Counted from the stretch's first letter, positions 33,555 through 45,564 are shown. The stretch: DNA of 64,000 nucleotides from Bretschneidera sinensis (GCA_023935145.1 CM043705.1:52708084-52772083); one strand, 5' to 3'. Notes: generated by a model not told the origin, from the sequence alone. Made by a program: numbers and translations.

Positions 33555-34853
33555 TGATAAGTGCTTAAATATTCATATTTAAGCCCCTTAATTTACATTT
33601 GTTAAGCTCTTAGTTCGCGTATTTTATTCCATTTTATTTATTTATTTATTTTTATGTTTTCTGTGTTTTTATAGGTTTTTGGAAGAAATGAAACATTTTG
33701 GAACTCAAAGAGCAAAACTGGAACTGGGAGCTGCAGAAGAGTGCGATCGAGCGCACAAGCACTCATGCGCACAAGTGCTCGAGCGCAAACTCGTGCGATC
33801 GAGCGCATACACATCAATAAAACATCAAAATGGCAGTTCTTATTTTGGAAAGTAGGATTAGAGACCTGTTTTGGAAATTAGGGTTTCCAAGTGTCCTTAG
33901 AATCCTATAAATAGACTTGTAAAACACAGAAACAATATCTCCCTTTTAGTTTAGTTTTTGTTCGGGGAGGTCGGAGGCCGGATGAGCCCGGAGGAGAGAT
34001 TGTGGAGACGAATTGACGACTCTTCTCCATAGTGTTTTCAGGTTTCTTCTTTCTTTTGTATTTTATTTTATGATGTTGTTTAGCATCACAACTATATGTA
34101 ACTAATTTTCTAGTAAGGGCTTGGTTGAAGCTCTAATTATGTTTACTCAATAATTCACTATTAGTGCCTTTAAGATATTTGTGTTGTGATGCTTATCTTG
34201 ATTAATGCCTGTTTTTATTTAAATTCCCCATATGTGTTTGCTTATCAACATATGTATGTGGTATGGATTAGTTAGTTGAATCAATTTGGATGACTGAGTC
34301 ATAGGTTCAACAATAGTAACAAAAGATATCCACGTCGGATTCTTGGGTTAATCAACATGGGAAACCGGGAGTAGATACCATGCTGTAGGTCTCATTTGGT
34401 TGTCGATTTCCACAGATCTTATGCTCTTTTAAGGAGCAACTCAGTATACATCATGCTAAATCCCTTAAGAAAGAACAGAGTTAGAGTAGATACCATGCCT
34501 AACTTGTTTCTTAGAGAAATCAATAGCTTAAAGAGTAGATACCATGTCCTTAGGTTGACAACCATTAGGTATTCATGACATGAGTAAATCATTGGCATAC
34601 TGTTTTGTTGTGGTAGCATGATTAGTGGTGGATATCAAGTCCCTACGCCTTTATCTTTATTAAATTCAAACTCAATAATTATTTCTTTTATTTTTATTTT
34701 GTTATTGTGAAACTAATTCTAAATCAAAATTTACCAATCCCTGTGGAGATGATCTTGCATTCGCACACTATACTACTAAGTTGACCTTGTGCACTTGCAA
34801 GTAAAACAAGTCCGATTATTCACTTATTTATTTAGGTAGATAATTGCACAACA
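33555..34853 (+). mobile_element. Element A 5' LTR, 1299 bp
   Basis: It aligns end to end with 52690-54029, except for a block of about 40 bp missing in the GCGATCGAGCGC motif cluster (33741-33807). 'ctataaatagac' near 33906 is the probable TATA region. Confidence 0.92.
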
Positions 34854-34859
34854 AGTTTT

Positions 34860-34877
34860 TGGCGCCGTTGCCAGGGA
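34860..34877 (+). other. Primer-binding site of element A (tRNA-Asp)
   Basis: TGGCGCCGTTGCCAGGGA is complementary to the 3' end of plant tRNA-Asp with one change (usual TGGCGCCGTTGCCGGGGA). This primer is typical of Athila. Confidence 0.92.
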
Positions 34878-35172
34878 TTGCGCTAAATTTCTTTTTAGAA
34901 TTATTTTCGTTAGTTTATTTTATTTCGTTACTCTATTTTGTTTATATTTTCTTTATCAAAAACCTAATTTTTCTTCTTTTCGTTTTCTGTTTTCTTCTGT
35001 TTTAGGTCTGCAGCATTGCTGTTACAGGCCTTGCGATCGAGTGCAAGCTCAAGTGAGATCAAACACACTGTTGCGATCGAGCGCAGTACCTTGTGCACTC
35101 GAGCACAAATAGTCCAGATACTACCCGAGCAGCAGTACTGAAGCTGCTGCACCAAAGTCTTCCAGCTGATTC

Positions 35173-36158
35173 ATGCAAGGGCTTCGATCTAGGAACTCTA
35201 CCATCGTTCCACTCGATCTAGAGCTTGAGTGGACCATTCAATAGAGGCCTAGAGACAACATTGAGGAGGAGGAAGAAAAATTCAAGGGAGATACACAAAT
35301 GGCCGAACATTTTGAAAACCAACAGCCACCTGAGCGAAGACCTATGAAGCAATCCTTCATTCTATGGAACTTCGACTAGCCCTCATGCATCGCTCACCAA
35401 CCTGAGGCGGAAAGAAATTATTCCATATCCTCGCAGATACTCAATGCCTTGACTCATTTTAGGGGTACACCTACAGAGGATCCATACTTGCACTTTCGGG
35501 AATTCTTTGATCTCTGCAAGTTCCAGCACATCCAGGACCTAAATCAAGAGGGAATCAGGTTAATTCTTTTCCCTTTTTCATTAAAAGATAATGCTAAACT
35601 ATGATACAATTCATTGCCTGCAGTTTCGATCCATATTTGGGAAGAGCTGGCCTGTAAGTTCCTAAAGAAGTTTTCCCCAGCTCAAAAGACAAGACAAATG
35701 AGGAAGGATATTCAATCTTTCCAACAGAGGGATGGAGACATTTTCTTTAAAGCATGGGGACACTTCAACGAGCTACTACTCAAATGCCTACATCACAATC
35801 TACCTCAAGATAAGCTGGTACCAGCGTTTTATGAAGGTCTAAATGACATAAATAGAGGTATAGTTGATTCAGGTTGTGGAGGTGTGCTGATGGAAAGGAG
35901 CAATGAAGAAGCCATGAAGCTTTTTTGAGATCTTAAGTGAGCACACCCAACAATTCTTCTCGAGAGGTAGACAATGAGTTAAAAGCAAGGGTATGTATGA
36001 GGTAACCTTAAATGGTGGATCTTCAAATCAGATGGCTGCTATAGAGAGGAAGCTAGATATGCTTATAAAAGCCATGACTGCTCAAAACATCCTTCCTCAT
36101 CCATAAGCCACACAACGCCAGGTATGTGCTTTATGTTCTCAATTTGATCACACTACTG
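35173..36158 (+). pseudogene. Element A gag, left part
   Basis: The ATG at 35173 matches the start of the element B gag. The frame reads through THFRGTPTEDPYLHFREF, GIRLILFPFSLKDNAKL and WEELACKFLKKFSPAQKTRQ, then FYEGLNDINRGIVDSGCGG, which is the Retrotrans_gag core. Nonsense codons stand near 35242, 35378 and 35603 (TGG to TGA at KLWYNSL), and a T-run insertion shifts the frame at about 35926. It ends at the element B insertion and continues at 50530 with the cysteine-rich region and the Athila phrase NTYNPGWQNHP. Confidence 0.85.
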
Positions 36159-36163
36159 AGACT

Positions 36164-36406
36164 TGTTGTGTGATTATCTACCTAATTAAATATACAAATA
36201 ATCGTACTTGTTTTACTTGCAAGTGCACAAAGTTAATGGTAGTATAGTGTGAAAGTGTGAGATCATTTCCACAGGGATTGGTAATCTTCGATTTAGAATT
36301 AATTTTTTCAAAGTAAAAAGAAAGATAAATGTAAAGTGTGAGTTAATAATAATAAGAACATAGGGCTGTGATATCCACCACTAATTACACTTTTCCACTA
36401 AGTAAG
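36164..36406 (-). mobile_element. Element B 3' LTR, end segment
   Basis: Corresponds to 49236-49480 of the other LTR ('ttgtgtgattatctaccta', 'cttgcaagtgcacaa', 'ttccacagggattggtaat'). It is cut by Copia-2 at 36407 and continues at 42196; gtaag at 36402-36406 is the target duplication. Confidence 0.92.
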
Positions 36407-37401
36407 TGTTGGAAATCGCCTTGACAAGATGCCCAGGTGGTGATCTTCCAAACACCCAAGTCTATAATGACTTGTAAAAATATGGAATCGAAAACAGGAA
36501 TAGAAAATCAAAGAAAGAAAGAAGACAAGCAATTTGTTATCGACATTCGGCAATGTGCCTACGTCCCCGTGAGTTCCTTCGAACTCTTTGCACTAAATCA
36601 ATGGTTCTTTACAATTACAGCAACCTTCTCTAAGAAATCTCAAGTTCTTGAAGAAACCAAGAAGAGAAGAAAGGAAGAAGATAAGAACTAACAATGCTCT
36701 CTATCTAATCTAGACTTCTCTCTCTTTACAACCAGCCTCACTATAAAGAGTCCCTCTTGTGTTTGTGTCTTTGCACTCTCACACAATTCTCTCTTGTATG
36801 TCACTCTTTACAATTGATCTCAAACAATGTCACAATCTTATGTCTAGAATGAAGCTAGGTGACCCTTTATATAGTGCACCAACTTCTTGTCCATTCTTGA
36901 GAGTCAATCCTCACCTTTAGATCTTGATGACCACTTAACCATGGCCCTCCATCAATCCTAAGTGGTGCTGTGCATTTTAACCTTGCATCCACACACCTAA
37001 GAGGAGGTTTAAGCAAGCTGTCCAAGTGTGCTTCAGTTTGCTTAGCGCCTAGGCGCTAAACAGGGGGCGGCGCAGCGCTGGACAGAGTCCATTTGTACAC
37101 TTTCTGGGCGACACGGTGCTGGTGGAGGAGGGCACGGCGCTGGCCTTCTTCCAGCACCTCTCTTGCTGGGCGGCGCGGCGCTGGTGAAGGAGGGGCGCGA
37201 CGCACACTGATGGCACCCTTTTCCTGATTGTGTGCAGAAGCGCACACACTAGTGTGCATACCTTTACCTTGCTCCAAAGTGATGCACACACTTGTGTTCA
37301 GTCCTTTAACTTGCTGTATTTTAATCTTCCAACCTTGGTTTAGACTTTAACCATCTTTGAACCATGTTTAGACATGTTTAAACCTTAGAAAAATACCAAC
37401 A
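36407..37401 (-). mobile_element. Copia-2 3' LTR, 995 bp
   Basis: TGTTGG...CCAACA termini, nearly identical in layout to 41195-42190. The GC-rich stretch 37040-37220 ('gcgcctaggcgctaaac', 'ggcggcgcagcgctgg') opens several spurious reading frames. Confidence 0.95.
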
Positions 37402-37416
37402 ATCTTTACCTTTGTC
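37402..37416 (-). other. Polypurine tract of Copia-2
   Basis: On the minus strand 'gacaaaggtaaagat' directly precedes the TGTTGG start of the 3' LTR. Confidence 0.65.
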
Positions 37417-37699
37417 TAAGTGTTTAAACTCGAACCATTGTGCAGAGAGCTTCGGGATCCAAACTCATCTGGAGTCATCAATTAACCAAATCCAATCCTA
37501 AGTAGTCTAAGGCATTGATTGAACTTACTTAGAGGTAGAACTTTAGTACCTAAATCCGCAGGATTTTCTTCCGTGGCTACCTTGTCCACATGGATGCATC
37601 ATTTTGTAACATTTTCCCGAATGAAATTATATCGAACATCCATGTACTTTGTCCCCTCATGGAACACCGGATTCCTCCATAAGTGCCACACACTTTGGC

Positions 37700-40600
37700 T
37701 ATCCAAAAATACCACCACCTGCTCTTTTAGGACCTCCTACTCGTCCAACAACCCTTTGCACCCCATAGCCTCTTTTATGGCTTCCGTGGCTGCTATGCAT
37801 TCTGCCCCGGTTGTTATGAGTGCTACCACCGATTGCCACTGAGCCTTCAAATACCTCAGTAACAACTTCATCCCAAGCCAATGCTTCTTTCTGGGACTAC
37901 TCACAAATCTTCTGAGAACACCCATTGCCTAAGAAACCCTTAACCAGTTTCTCTCCTTTTCTTGGATTCTACACATCCTAATGATCTTTTGTGTAAGGCT
38001 GAGATCCTTCCTCTCAAACTCTTCACTGAGTTGAGATGTAAATCTTTTCATCCTCTTCCTGCTGTTCCAAACCAATAGCACATCAATGACATAGATGAGG
38101 ATACTCACCATCTTCTCTACCTTGTGTCCAGGTGAGAAAGTTTCTGTGAAATCTATGTCTTTTCTTCTTGTGAATCCATTTGCCACTAGCCTAGCCTTGT
38201 TCCAGACTTCATCTCCTGGAGGGTACCCTTCTTTGATCTTGTAAGTCCACTTACAATCCACAACTCTCTGTTTTCCCAGAATGTGCACCAATTCCTAAAA
38301 GTTGTTCTTCCTCAAAGAATCCATTTCTTCCTCCATAGCTAGCTTCCATCTTGGTGAATCCTTACATCTCATGGTATCAATGTAAGTCTCTTGTTCACTC
38401 ATCTCTCTTTCTGTCCAAGGAGCTGTTACATTAGCATTTGCAAACCCATGTCTTGAAGGTGGTCCGACCAGCCTTCTTTCTCGGTCTCTTGTGAGCTGAT
38501 AGTCCTTCTGACTCCCTGCATGATCCTCTTTTAGTTCAGCCTCCTCATGAGTTTCCTGAGCTTGGCCTTCATTTAAGGGCTCTACCTGGTCCAAACCCTC
38601 TTGCTTCCTTTGCTCTACCTGAACCGAGTTCTCCTTGATGCGATGCTCCACAACTTTCGGACTGGTTTGCTCACTAGCCCCTACAGGGTTAGTTTTCTCC
38701 AAGTAAGAAAATAATAATTCATTAAAAATAATATCCCTACTTATAATGAGTTTCATGTCTTTCTTTTCTAAGGACACAACCTATATCCCTTAGCCCCTTC
38801 CCCATATCCTAGAAACACACACTTTCTAGATCTTGGGCTAAGTCTATCGTCCTTTTGTTGTACATATGCAACACACCCAAAAGTCCTAAGGTTGTCCAAC
38901 TCAGGGAGTTTTCCACTCCACATCTCTTTGGGAGTCTTATGGTACACAATCCTAGAGGGTGATCTATTCACTAAATACGCAGTAGTAGACACAACTTCCC
39001 CCCAAAAATAGTTTGGTAAACCGAAACTATTTAACATGCACCTAACCTTTTCCATAAGGGTCTTATTCATCCACTTAGCAACTCTACTTTGCTGAGGGGT
39101 TTTCACAACCATTCTATGTCTTAGAATGCCATTTAACCCACATAATTGATCAAGTTTTTGGTTAAAAATTTCTAAGCCATTATCGGTTCTTATCCCCTTA
39201 ACTACTCTACCCATTTGAGTCTCTACCAGCCCTTTCCACATCAGTAACTTATTCAAAGCATCTGATTTATTTCTAACCAAATAAACCCAAACCTTTTTTG
39301 AATAATCATCAATTAAAGATAGAAAGTAAATGTTACCTCCCTGTGTTGGTGTCCTTGCTAGTCCCCAAAGGTCCACATGAATGTAGTCAAGAATGCCCTT
39401 AGACTTGTGCACTCCGGTGTTGAAGCTAACCCGGTGTTGCTTCTCAAGAACACAATACTCGTAGAAATCAAGTTTCTCTACTTTGTCTCCACCAGGTAGG
39501 CCATCCTTGTTGAGAACTTGCAGGCTCTCTTCGCTCATATATCCCAAGTGAGTGTGTCAAAGGGCTGCCTCATCCATCTCAGCCATCAAGCTTGCTGCTT
39601 GATCCTTGATCTCCATGTTTCCAATTATCTCATAGAGTCCATCCTTCATTGCTGCTTTGATCATTACCAAAGATCCCTTGGCTACCTTGATCTTTCCTCC
39701 CTCTATCTTGTATGTGTATCCCATGGAATCCAGCTGCCCCAATGAGATCAAATTCCTCCCCAAATCGAGGAGATACCTCACATTCTCCAGCAACCTTGTC
39801 ATTCCATCAAATATCCTCACCTGGATGTCTCTTGTGCCCCTCACTTGGTAAGAAATATCATTCCCCAAGAAAACTTTTTCATTATTGGTTTTCTTGAAAT
39901 TCTTGAACCAACTCCAGTGAGGGCACATGTGATGAGTGCACCCAGTAACCAAGATCCATTTCTCGCTGTCTTCTTGCCCCTTGCTCACACTTGAGCACTC
40001 AACAAGAACATCATCATCTTGTTGTTCTATCTTGGCAACCAAAGCTTTTCCATTCTTGGTATGGCTTCATCCTCTATCCTTTGTCATCTTCTTGCAATCT
40101 TTCTTGACATGACCCTCCTTATGGCAGTAGTAGCAACTCTTCCCTCCAAATCTGGGTTTAGAGTGCTCTCTCCCATGGCTCTCTCATCTACCTCTGTCCC
40201 GGTAGTAGCCATGCATGTTGTTGTACACTTTCTCATGGCTCTCTCCTTTACCTCTGTCCCGGTAGTAGCCATGCATGTTGTTGTCCATTTTCTCATGGCT
40301 CTCTCCTCTACCTCTGTCCCGGTAGCAGCCATGCATGCTGCTGTGCACTCTCCCATGGCTCTTTCATCTACCTTTTTTCTAGTAGTAGCCATGTATGTTG
40401 TTGTGCATTCTTCCATGGCTCTTTCCTCTACCTCCGTCCCAGTAGTAGCCATGCATGCTGCTGTGTACTCTCTTATGGCTCTCTCCTCTACCTCTGTCCC
40501 GGTAGTAGCCATGGTTGCTGCCATATCAAGTTGCTGGCCTTCTTTTAAAGAACAACCTTTTACCACTTGATGCACTCCTTATCTTGGCATCAAGATTATC

Positions 40601-40954
40601 TTGCAACTCTTTATTAGGATCAAATTTGAAAGCAAAGATTCGTTTACAAAGATACCTCTTATCCAGGAGAGTCTAAGCAAGAAACAACTCATCTAATTTC
40701 TTTTAAATTGCAGCTGGATCTTCCGAGTCTCCACACTCCCTTGTGACACTATCCAATATGTGCAAGAAAACGGTGCTGTAAGCCATCTTCTTCATCTCAA
40801 TCTGTTGGTCCTCCGTGACACTTGCTGGAAAAGCTTCATCTTCTCCAAGAGCCAAGTCCACTTTCTGTTGCACTAGAATCGCCTTGATCTTCCACTTTCA
40901 CAGAGAAAAATCTCCCTTTCCATCAAACTTCTCAATACCGAAATTTGAAGCCAT
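37700..40954 (-). pseudogene. Copia-2 gag-pol remnants
   Basis: Gag starts at 40954 (MASNFGIEKFDGKGDFSL, then TGA where Trp is expected) and has further stops. The zinc knuckle CYYCHKEGHVKKDC (CX2CX4HX4C) is at 40094-40135. Protease (39557-40042) has VTG at 39941-39949 where the family has DSG, so the catalytic Asp is lost. Integrase (38768-39547) keeps the first two acidic positions (HVDLWG, RTDNG), but the third reads AKWMN (39074-39076, Glu to Lys). Reverse transcriptase (37929-38291) jumps from ETFSPGHK to the active-site loop, so much of the palm and fingers is deleted, and YVDD reads YVID (38082-38093). RNase H survives only as pieces (37700-37925). It cannot transpose by itself. Confidence 0.88.
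40160..40512 (-). repeat. 60-bp tandem repeat encoding 20-residue units in Copia-2 Gag
   Basis: About six 60-bp units. In the Gag frame each reads GYYRDRG, then R/K-GESH, then a variable middle, then NNMH. They lie immediately before the zinc knuckle, so this is an Arg/Gly/Tyr-rich, probably RNA-binding, extension of the nucleocapsid. Two units carry stops (TGA near 40186; TAG/TGA near 40366-40382). Confidence 0.85.
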
Positions 40955-41181
40955 CTCTGCGGACAAGATCCTAGATTTATGCAATACCCACAACTACTTT
41001 CTTCTAAACCTCAAGAAAACAGATCGAAGATGAATCTTAACACCGTTCTTGAATCACCCTTAAGAACACAATAAGATCTTGATCTTTACACCGTTCTTGA
41101 ATCACCCAAGAAGTTGATCTTTGATTCTTGGAGTCTTGGCTCTGTCACCTTCTTGTTCTTGCTCTGATACCCTTTATCCAA

Positions 41182-41194
41182 GCTCTGATACCAC
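41182..41194 (-). other. Primer-binding site of Copia-2 (tRNA-iMet)
   Basis: The minus strand reads GTGGTATCAGAGC immediately after the LTR, the standard initiator-Met site. A second 'ggtatcagagc' lies 20 bp downstream (about 41161-41171). Confidence 0.93.
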
Positions 41195-42190
41195 TATTGG
41201 AAATAACCTTGACAAGATGCCCAGATGGTGATCTTCCAAACACCCAAGTCTAGAATGACTTGTAAAGATTTGGAATCGAAAACAGGAACATAAAATCAAA
41301 GAAAGAAAGAAGACAATCAATTTGTTATCGAGGTTCGGCAATGTGCCTACGTCCCCGTGAGTTCCTCCGAACTCTCTGCACTAAATCAATGGTTTTTTAC
41401 AATTACAACAACTTTCTCCAAGAAATCTCAAGTTCTTGAAGAAACTAAGAAGAGAAGAAAGGAAGAAGATAAGAACTAACAATGTTCTCTATCTAATCTA
41501 GACTTCTCTCTCTTTACAACTAGCCTCACTACAAAGAGTCCCTCTTGTGTTTCTGTCTTTGCATTCTCACATAATTCTCTCCTGTATGTCACTCTTTACA
41601 ATTGATCTCAAACAATGTCACATTCTTATGTCTAGAATGAAGCTAGGTGACCCTTTATATAGTGCACCAACTTCTTGTCCATTTTTTAGAGTCAATCCTC
41701 ACCCTTAGATCTTGATGACCACTTAACCATGACCCTCTATCAATCCTAAGTGGTGTTGTGCATTTTAACCTTGCATCCATGAACCTAAGAGGAGATTTAA
41801 GCAAGCTGTCTAAGTGTGCTTCAGTTTTCCTAGCGCCTAGGCGCTGAACAGGGAGCAACGCGACGCTGGGTAGAGTCCCTTTGCACACTTTCTGGGCGGC
41901 GCGGTGCTGGTGGAGGAGGGGCACGGCTCTGGCCTTCTTCCAGCACCTCTCTTGCTGGATGGTGCAGTGCTAGTGAAGGAGGGGTGCAACACACACTGAT
42001 GTTGCCCTTTTCCAGATTGTGTGCTAAAGCGCACACATTAGTGTGCCTACCTTTACCTTGCTCCAAAGTGATGCACACACTTGTGTGCAGTCCTTTAACT
42101 TGCTGTATTTTAATCTTCCAACCTTGGTTTAGACTTTAACCATCTTTGAACCATGTTTAGACATGTTTAAACCTTAGACAAATACCAACA
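41195..42190 (-). mobile_element. Copia-2 5' LTR, 996 bp
   Basis: Partner of 36407-37401; the inner terminus is TATTGG instead of TGTTGG. It is followed on the outer side by the target duplication gtaag. Confidence 0.95.
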
Positions 42191-42195
42191 GTAAG

Positions 42196-42920
42196 GTACC
42201 AATGCTCTAGCCCTATTATGAATACTTAATGGTTGCCAACCTAAGGGCTTGACTGACACCTTAGGCGATTGAACTCCCTATGCAATGAGTTAGGCATGGT
42301 GTATACTCTAACTTTTTTCTTTCTTAAAGGATTTAGCATGGGTGTGTACTAAGTTGTTCCTTAAGAGAGCATAAGGGTTGTGGAGATCGGCAACCACACA
42401 GGACCTAGGGCTCGGTCCACTCCCGGTTTCCCATGTTGATTAACCCAAGAATTCGGTGTGGATATCTTTTGTTACTATTATTGAACCCAGGACTCGATCA
42501 TCCAAATTGATTCAACTAACTAATCCATACCACATGCATACGTTGATCAAACACACACATATGAGGAATTTAAATGCAAGCAGGCATTAATCAAGTTAAA
42601 CATTCTAACATGGCTATAGACAAAGGTAATTAATGAATATATATGTGGAAAAGCATAACTAGAGCTTCAATCGAGCTCTATAAGGGTTTAGTTACACATG
42701 CTAGTTAAACTAAACATTATAACCATAATGAAACAAAAACAGAAAAATAAAACCCAAATGTCATCTTTTTGTCAAAGCTCCAAAATGTCATCTTTTTGTT
42801 AAAGCCTTGTGAAAAACACATAAAACATGAAAATAAAATAGAATCTACTAAAATAGATAAACAAAGAGCCTAACAAGCGTAAATTAAGTGGCTTAAATAT
42901 GACTATTTAAGCACTTATCA
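42196..42920 (-). mobile_element. Element B 3' LTR, remaining segment
   Basis: Continues the LTR from 36406 and ends 'gcacttatca' (minus-strand TGATAAGTGC). Relative to 49236-50524 it lacks about 310 bp around 42745-42790, including the GCGCTCGAGCGC motif cluster. The junction carries a duplicated 'aatgtcatctttttgt' phrase. Confidence 0.9.
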
Positions 42921-44532
42921 CGCCCCTAAACTTACATATTGCTAGTCCCTTAGCAATACAAGACAAAAAACTATGTTAAAACAAAATTAAAGATAAATTC
43001 ATTCTTCGTGATATTAAAAAATTTGGGTTGCGCATAAAACCATGATAACCGTTCATGAGTAAGCTTATAATAAAAACACATTTTTGTATTGAAAAATGGT
43101 TTTTAAAAGCTCATGTTATTTACCTAAGGTTGGCTTAAGGCATCGCACGTATGATTTATGTGTGATGAATTAGCACATAGAAGATGGGGATTCCAAATAA
43201 TTTTAATGTATAGTGTTTCGGTGTTTAACCCTTCATCGAATTCCTTATCAAAAAGAACAAAAATGGCATAATGCTTGCTTTTTTTTTTCTTTTTTTCTTT
43301 TATCATGTGATTTTTTCCATGTTGAGTTCCATCAAGCTTTCTAATTGACCCTTGTAACGAGTGTTTAGCCAATGACTCCTAAACCATATAGTTTTAGGGC
43401 ATTAGGTGTAAAGGCACCCCTAAGGACTTACTAACTCGAGTCAAAAATGCTATGGCACTAACAGGTCTTAATGCTTCCAAGTGAAATTTCCACATTTTGA
43501 CGTGAACACTCACTGCTTACTAAGGCAAGAGACCCAGTTACTTAGTGGAAATTTTTATTATGATCATTAAATGCTTAATTCCCACCTTTTGATGTGAACA
43601 CTCACTGCTTACTGAGGCAAGAGGTCCAGTTACTCAGTGGAAAGTTTTTTTTAATGATTATTAGAAGCTTTTTATTCTCTTTTTGCATGATGGACATTTT
43701 TCTTCATTTTTCTTATGCCAAAGTGTTCTTTTAACAAGTTATCATATTACAGTTAGGTTATGGAAACATATACATAAGAATTATATGTTATACCCCACAC
43801 AAATGTGTGCTAATGTGCTCGTGTCAGATTTAGATCAAACTCGTGAATTCTTAAGTGTCTTGAGGTAGGTAACTAAGCTTTTAAAATTCTTATTACAGGA
43901 CTATGTGTTCTAAATTTTAAGCTTACTAATGATGTTTTATCATATTTTTAAATCAACCAAGATTTCAACACAAAATGAGCATGCATTTATCTTTTCTAAA
44001 ATAAAAAAAAACTGGGACCTAGTGTGTGCATGTGTCAGTGTCTTCCATTACCCCCAAAATTAATATACACATTGTCCCCAATATATGTGTGGCATGGAAA
44101 GATCTAACCTGGGAGATGGAGAACTAGATTGCTTGCATTGCTCGTACACGCCCCCAAACTTGAACTGGATGCACGCACTAAGTTCCTAACAAAGGAAGAT
44201 AAACGTTGTGCCGAAAAACAAGAAATATGGATAATAAACATGTAAATATAAACATAAATATTAAGGAAATAAAAATACTATAATGTAAAGGATATGCTTT
44301 GGGGTGCCTCCCATGAGCGCTAAGTTTTACGTCTTCAGCCAGACAGGGTATCCTCTCACTGCTAATCATTGAGTGGTGCAGTCGAAGAGGTACTAAGCAC
44401 TGGAGGTAGGCGATCAAGGATGGCCTGTAGCATAGCCTCCTACTGTGCAAACTGTGCCTCCAACCCCTATATCCGTTGATGGATCAGAAGGGTCGCCTCA
44501 CGATCCTCTCAGCGAATATCTGAGAGCTCGCA
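42921..44532 (-). mobile_element. Element B 3' non-coding region and polypurine tract
   Basis: On the minus strand the polypurine tract (taagtttaggggcg) abuts the LTR at 42921. Beyond it lie the same conserved blocks as in elements A and C, including the 92-bp direct repeat (about 43.47-43.65 kb) and the 'cattgggg/ttggggacaatgt' phrase near 44.07 kb. Confidence 0.8.
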
Positions 44533-45492
44533 TCAGAAGAAGGACAACTCCTCGAGAAGGTGCTGATACTCCATGGACCCCATGTCTAGCTGGTCTTCCT
44601 CCCATGTAGGGCTCACTAGTGGGTGTTCGGCCTCCATCGGATCATCTGCCATAGGCTCAATAACAAGAATCTGCACGAGGGGTCCTCGGGGCATGTGAAA
44701 CTGGCTGAGGCTCCACTGGGCCCTCCCGAAGAATGGATGATCACTAACCGGGCCGTCAACGAAGGAGCCTCTGATCCCTTTCTTCTTGAAAATGTGGCTG
44801 AGCAAGAAAGGGAAAGAGAGTCCCCATGCATTAGCCGTGGTGGTCTAACAGCTATGCACATTGTCCCAAAACTTGTGTATCTGGCTCCATATGACTACTG
44901 GGATGGAGTACCAGTGACCCCGGTGAAAGGCATAGAGAACTTGTAAAAACTGATCCCTCCTCTGTATCTTATGCCCCAAAGGACACATGTTACGCTGGAG
45001 GACAGAGTCTATGAACCATAAATGGAGAGGCAACCTTGACTGGCTCCCTGCATTGTTATGTTGGTCTGTATACTGGCCTGCACATATGTCCTCTATGATG
45101 TGTGGCAGAGGAAACGGGTCTGGCTGCTCCTCCATGTGGTTGTCCTCCGGTGGGGACTCATCACAGTAATGTAAGGAACTGGCGATGTCGGTGGTGGTCA
45201 GCTCAATGAATCTGCCTTAGACTGAAGAAGATAAGATCTCTGGCCGTGTGCAATCATAGGTTAGGTTCTCGTAGAAGCTGACCACGAAACGGATGTAAGC
45301 TGTCGAACAGACTGGCTTGAACAGCTGTATGAGACATCGAGCCTTGAACTCTTGGACCGCCCATCTTGTGGCATTCAAACTCTTGAAGTCCTCATCTATG
45401 TTAAATGTAGTCTTGAACAGTATTTCACGCTGCTCGAAACTAGATTGGGTGGACTGGTGGCGGCTGCTGGAGGCTCGTGAGCTGGAAGCCAT
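44533..45492 (-). pseudogene. Element B downstream ORF (putative plant transposon protein-like)
   Basis: The ATG at 45492 (MASSSRASSSRHQ) opens one frame of about 320 codons to a stop at 44533, with only two internal stops, near 45217 and 44845. Recognisable phrases are RWAVQEFKARCLIQLFKP, YIRFVVSFYENLTYDC, GSQSRLPLHLWFIDSVLQ, YSIPVVIW and FLLSHIFKKKGI. These resemble the N-terminal 'putative plant transposon protein' domain found in many plant Athila-related elements. Its function is unknown. It lies where the env-like ORF of Athila would be. The family name is a recollection, not a search result. Confidence 0.6.
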
Positions 45493-45564
45493 GTGCTGGA
45501 GAAAAACAGTGTAGCTTTTGTCCTTTTTGCGCTCGTTCGCAGCTGATTGTGCACTTGATCGCAC

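Larger units (their letters stand above)
36407..42190 (-). mobile_element. Copia-2: Ty1/copia element (reverse) in the 3' LTR of element B
   Basis: 5784 bp with LTRs at 36407-37401 and 41195-42190 and a perfect target duplication gtaag (36402-36406 and 42191-42195). The order on the minus strand is LTR, initiator-Met primer site, Gag with a 20-residue repeat array and a zinc knuckle, protease, integrase, a partly deleted reverse transcriptase, RNase H remnants, polypurine tract, LTR. Catalytic positions in protease, integrase and reverse transcriptase are altered, so the element is dead. It is the youngest insertion in the nest by position. Confidence 0.95.

Noticed and set aside
37042..37291. 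Overlapping Cys/Pro/Arg-rich open frames on the minus strand (also at 41830-42078)
   Set aside because: They lie in the GC-rich part of both Copia-2 LTRs and appear in all three frames.
40084..40575. Minus-strand 163-codon frame with MATTGTEVEERAM repeats
   Set aside because: It is an out-of-frame reading of the Gag repeat; the zinc knuckle lies in a different frame.
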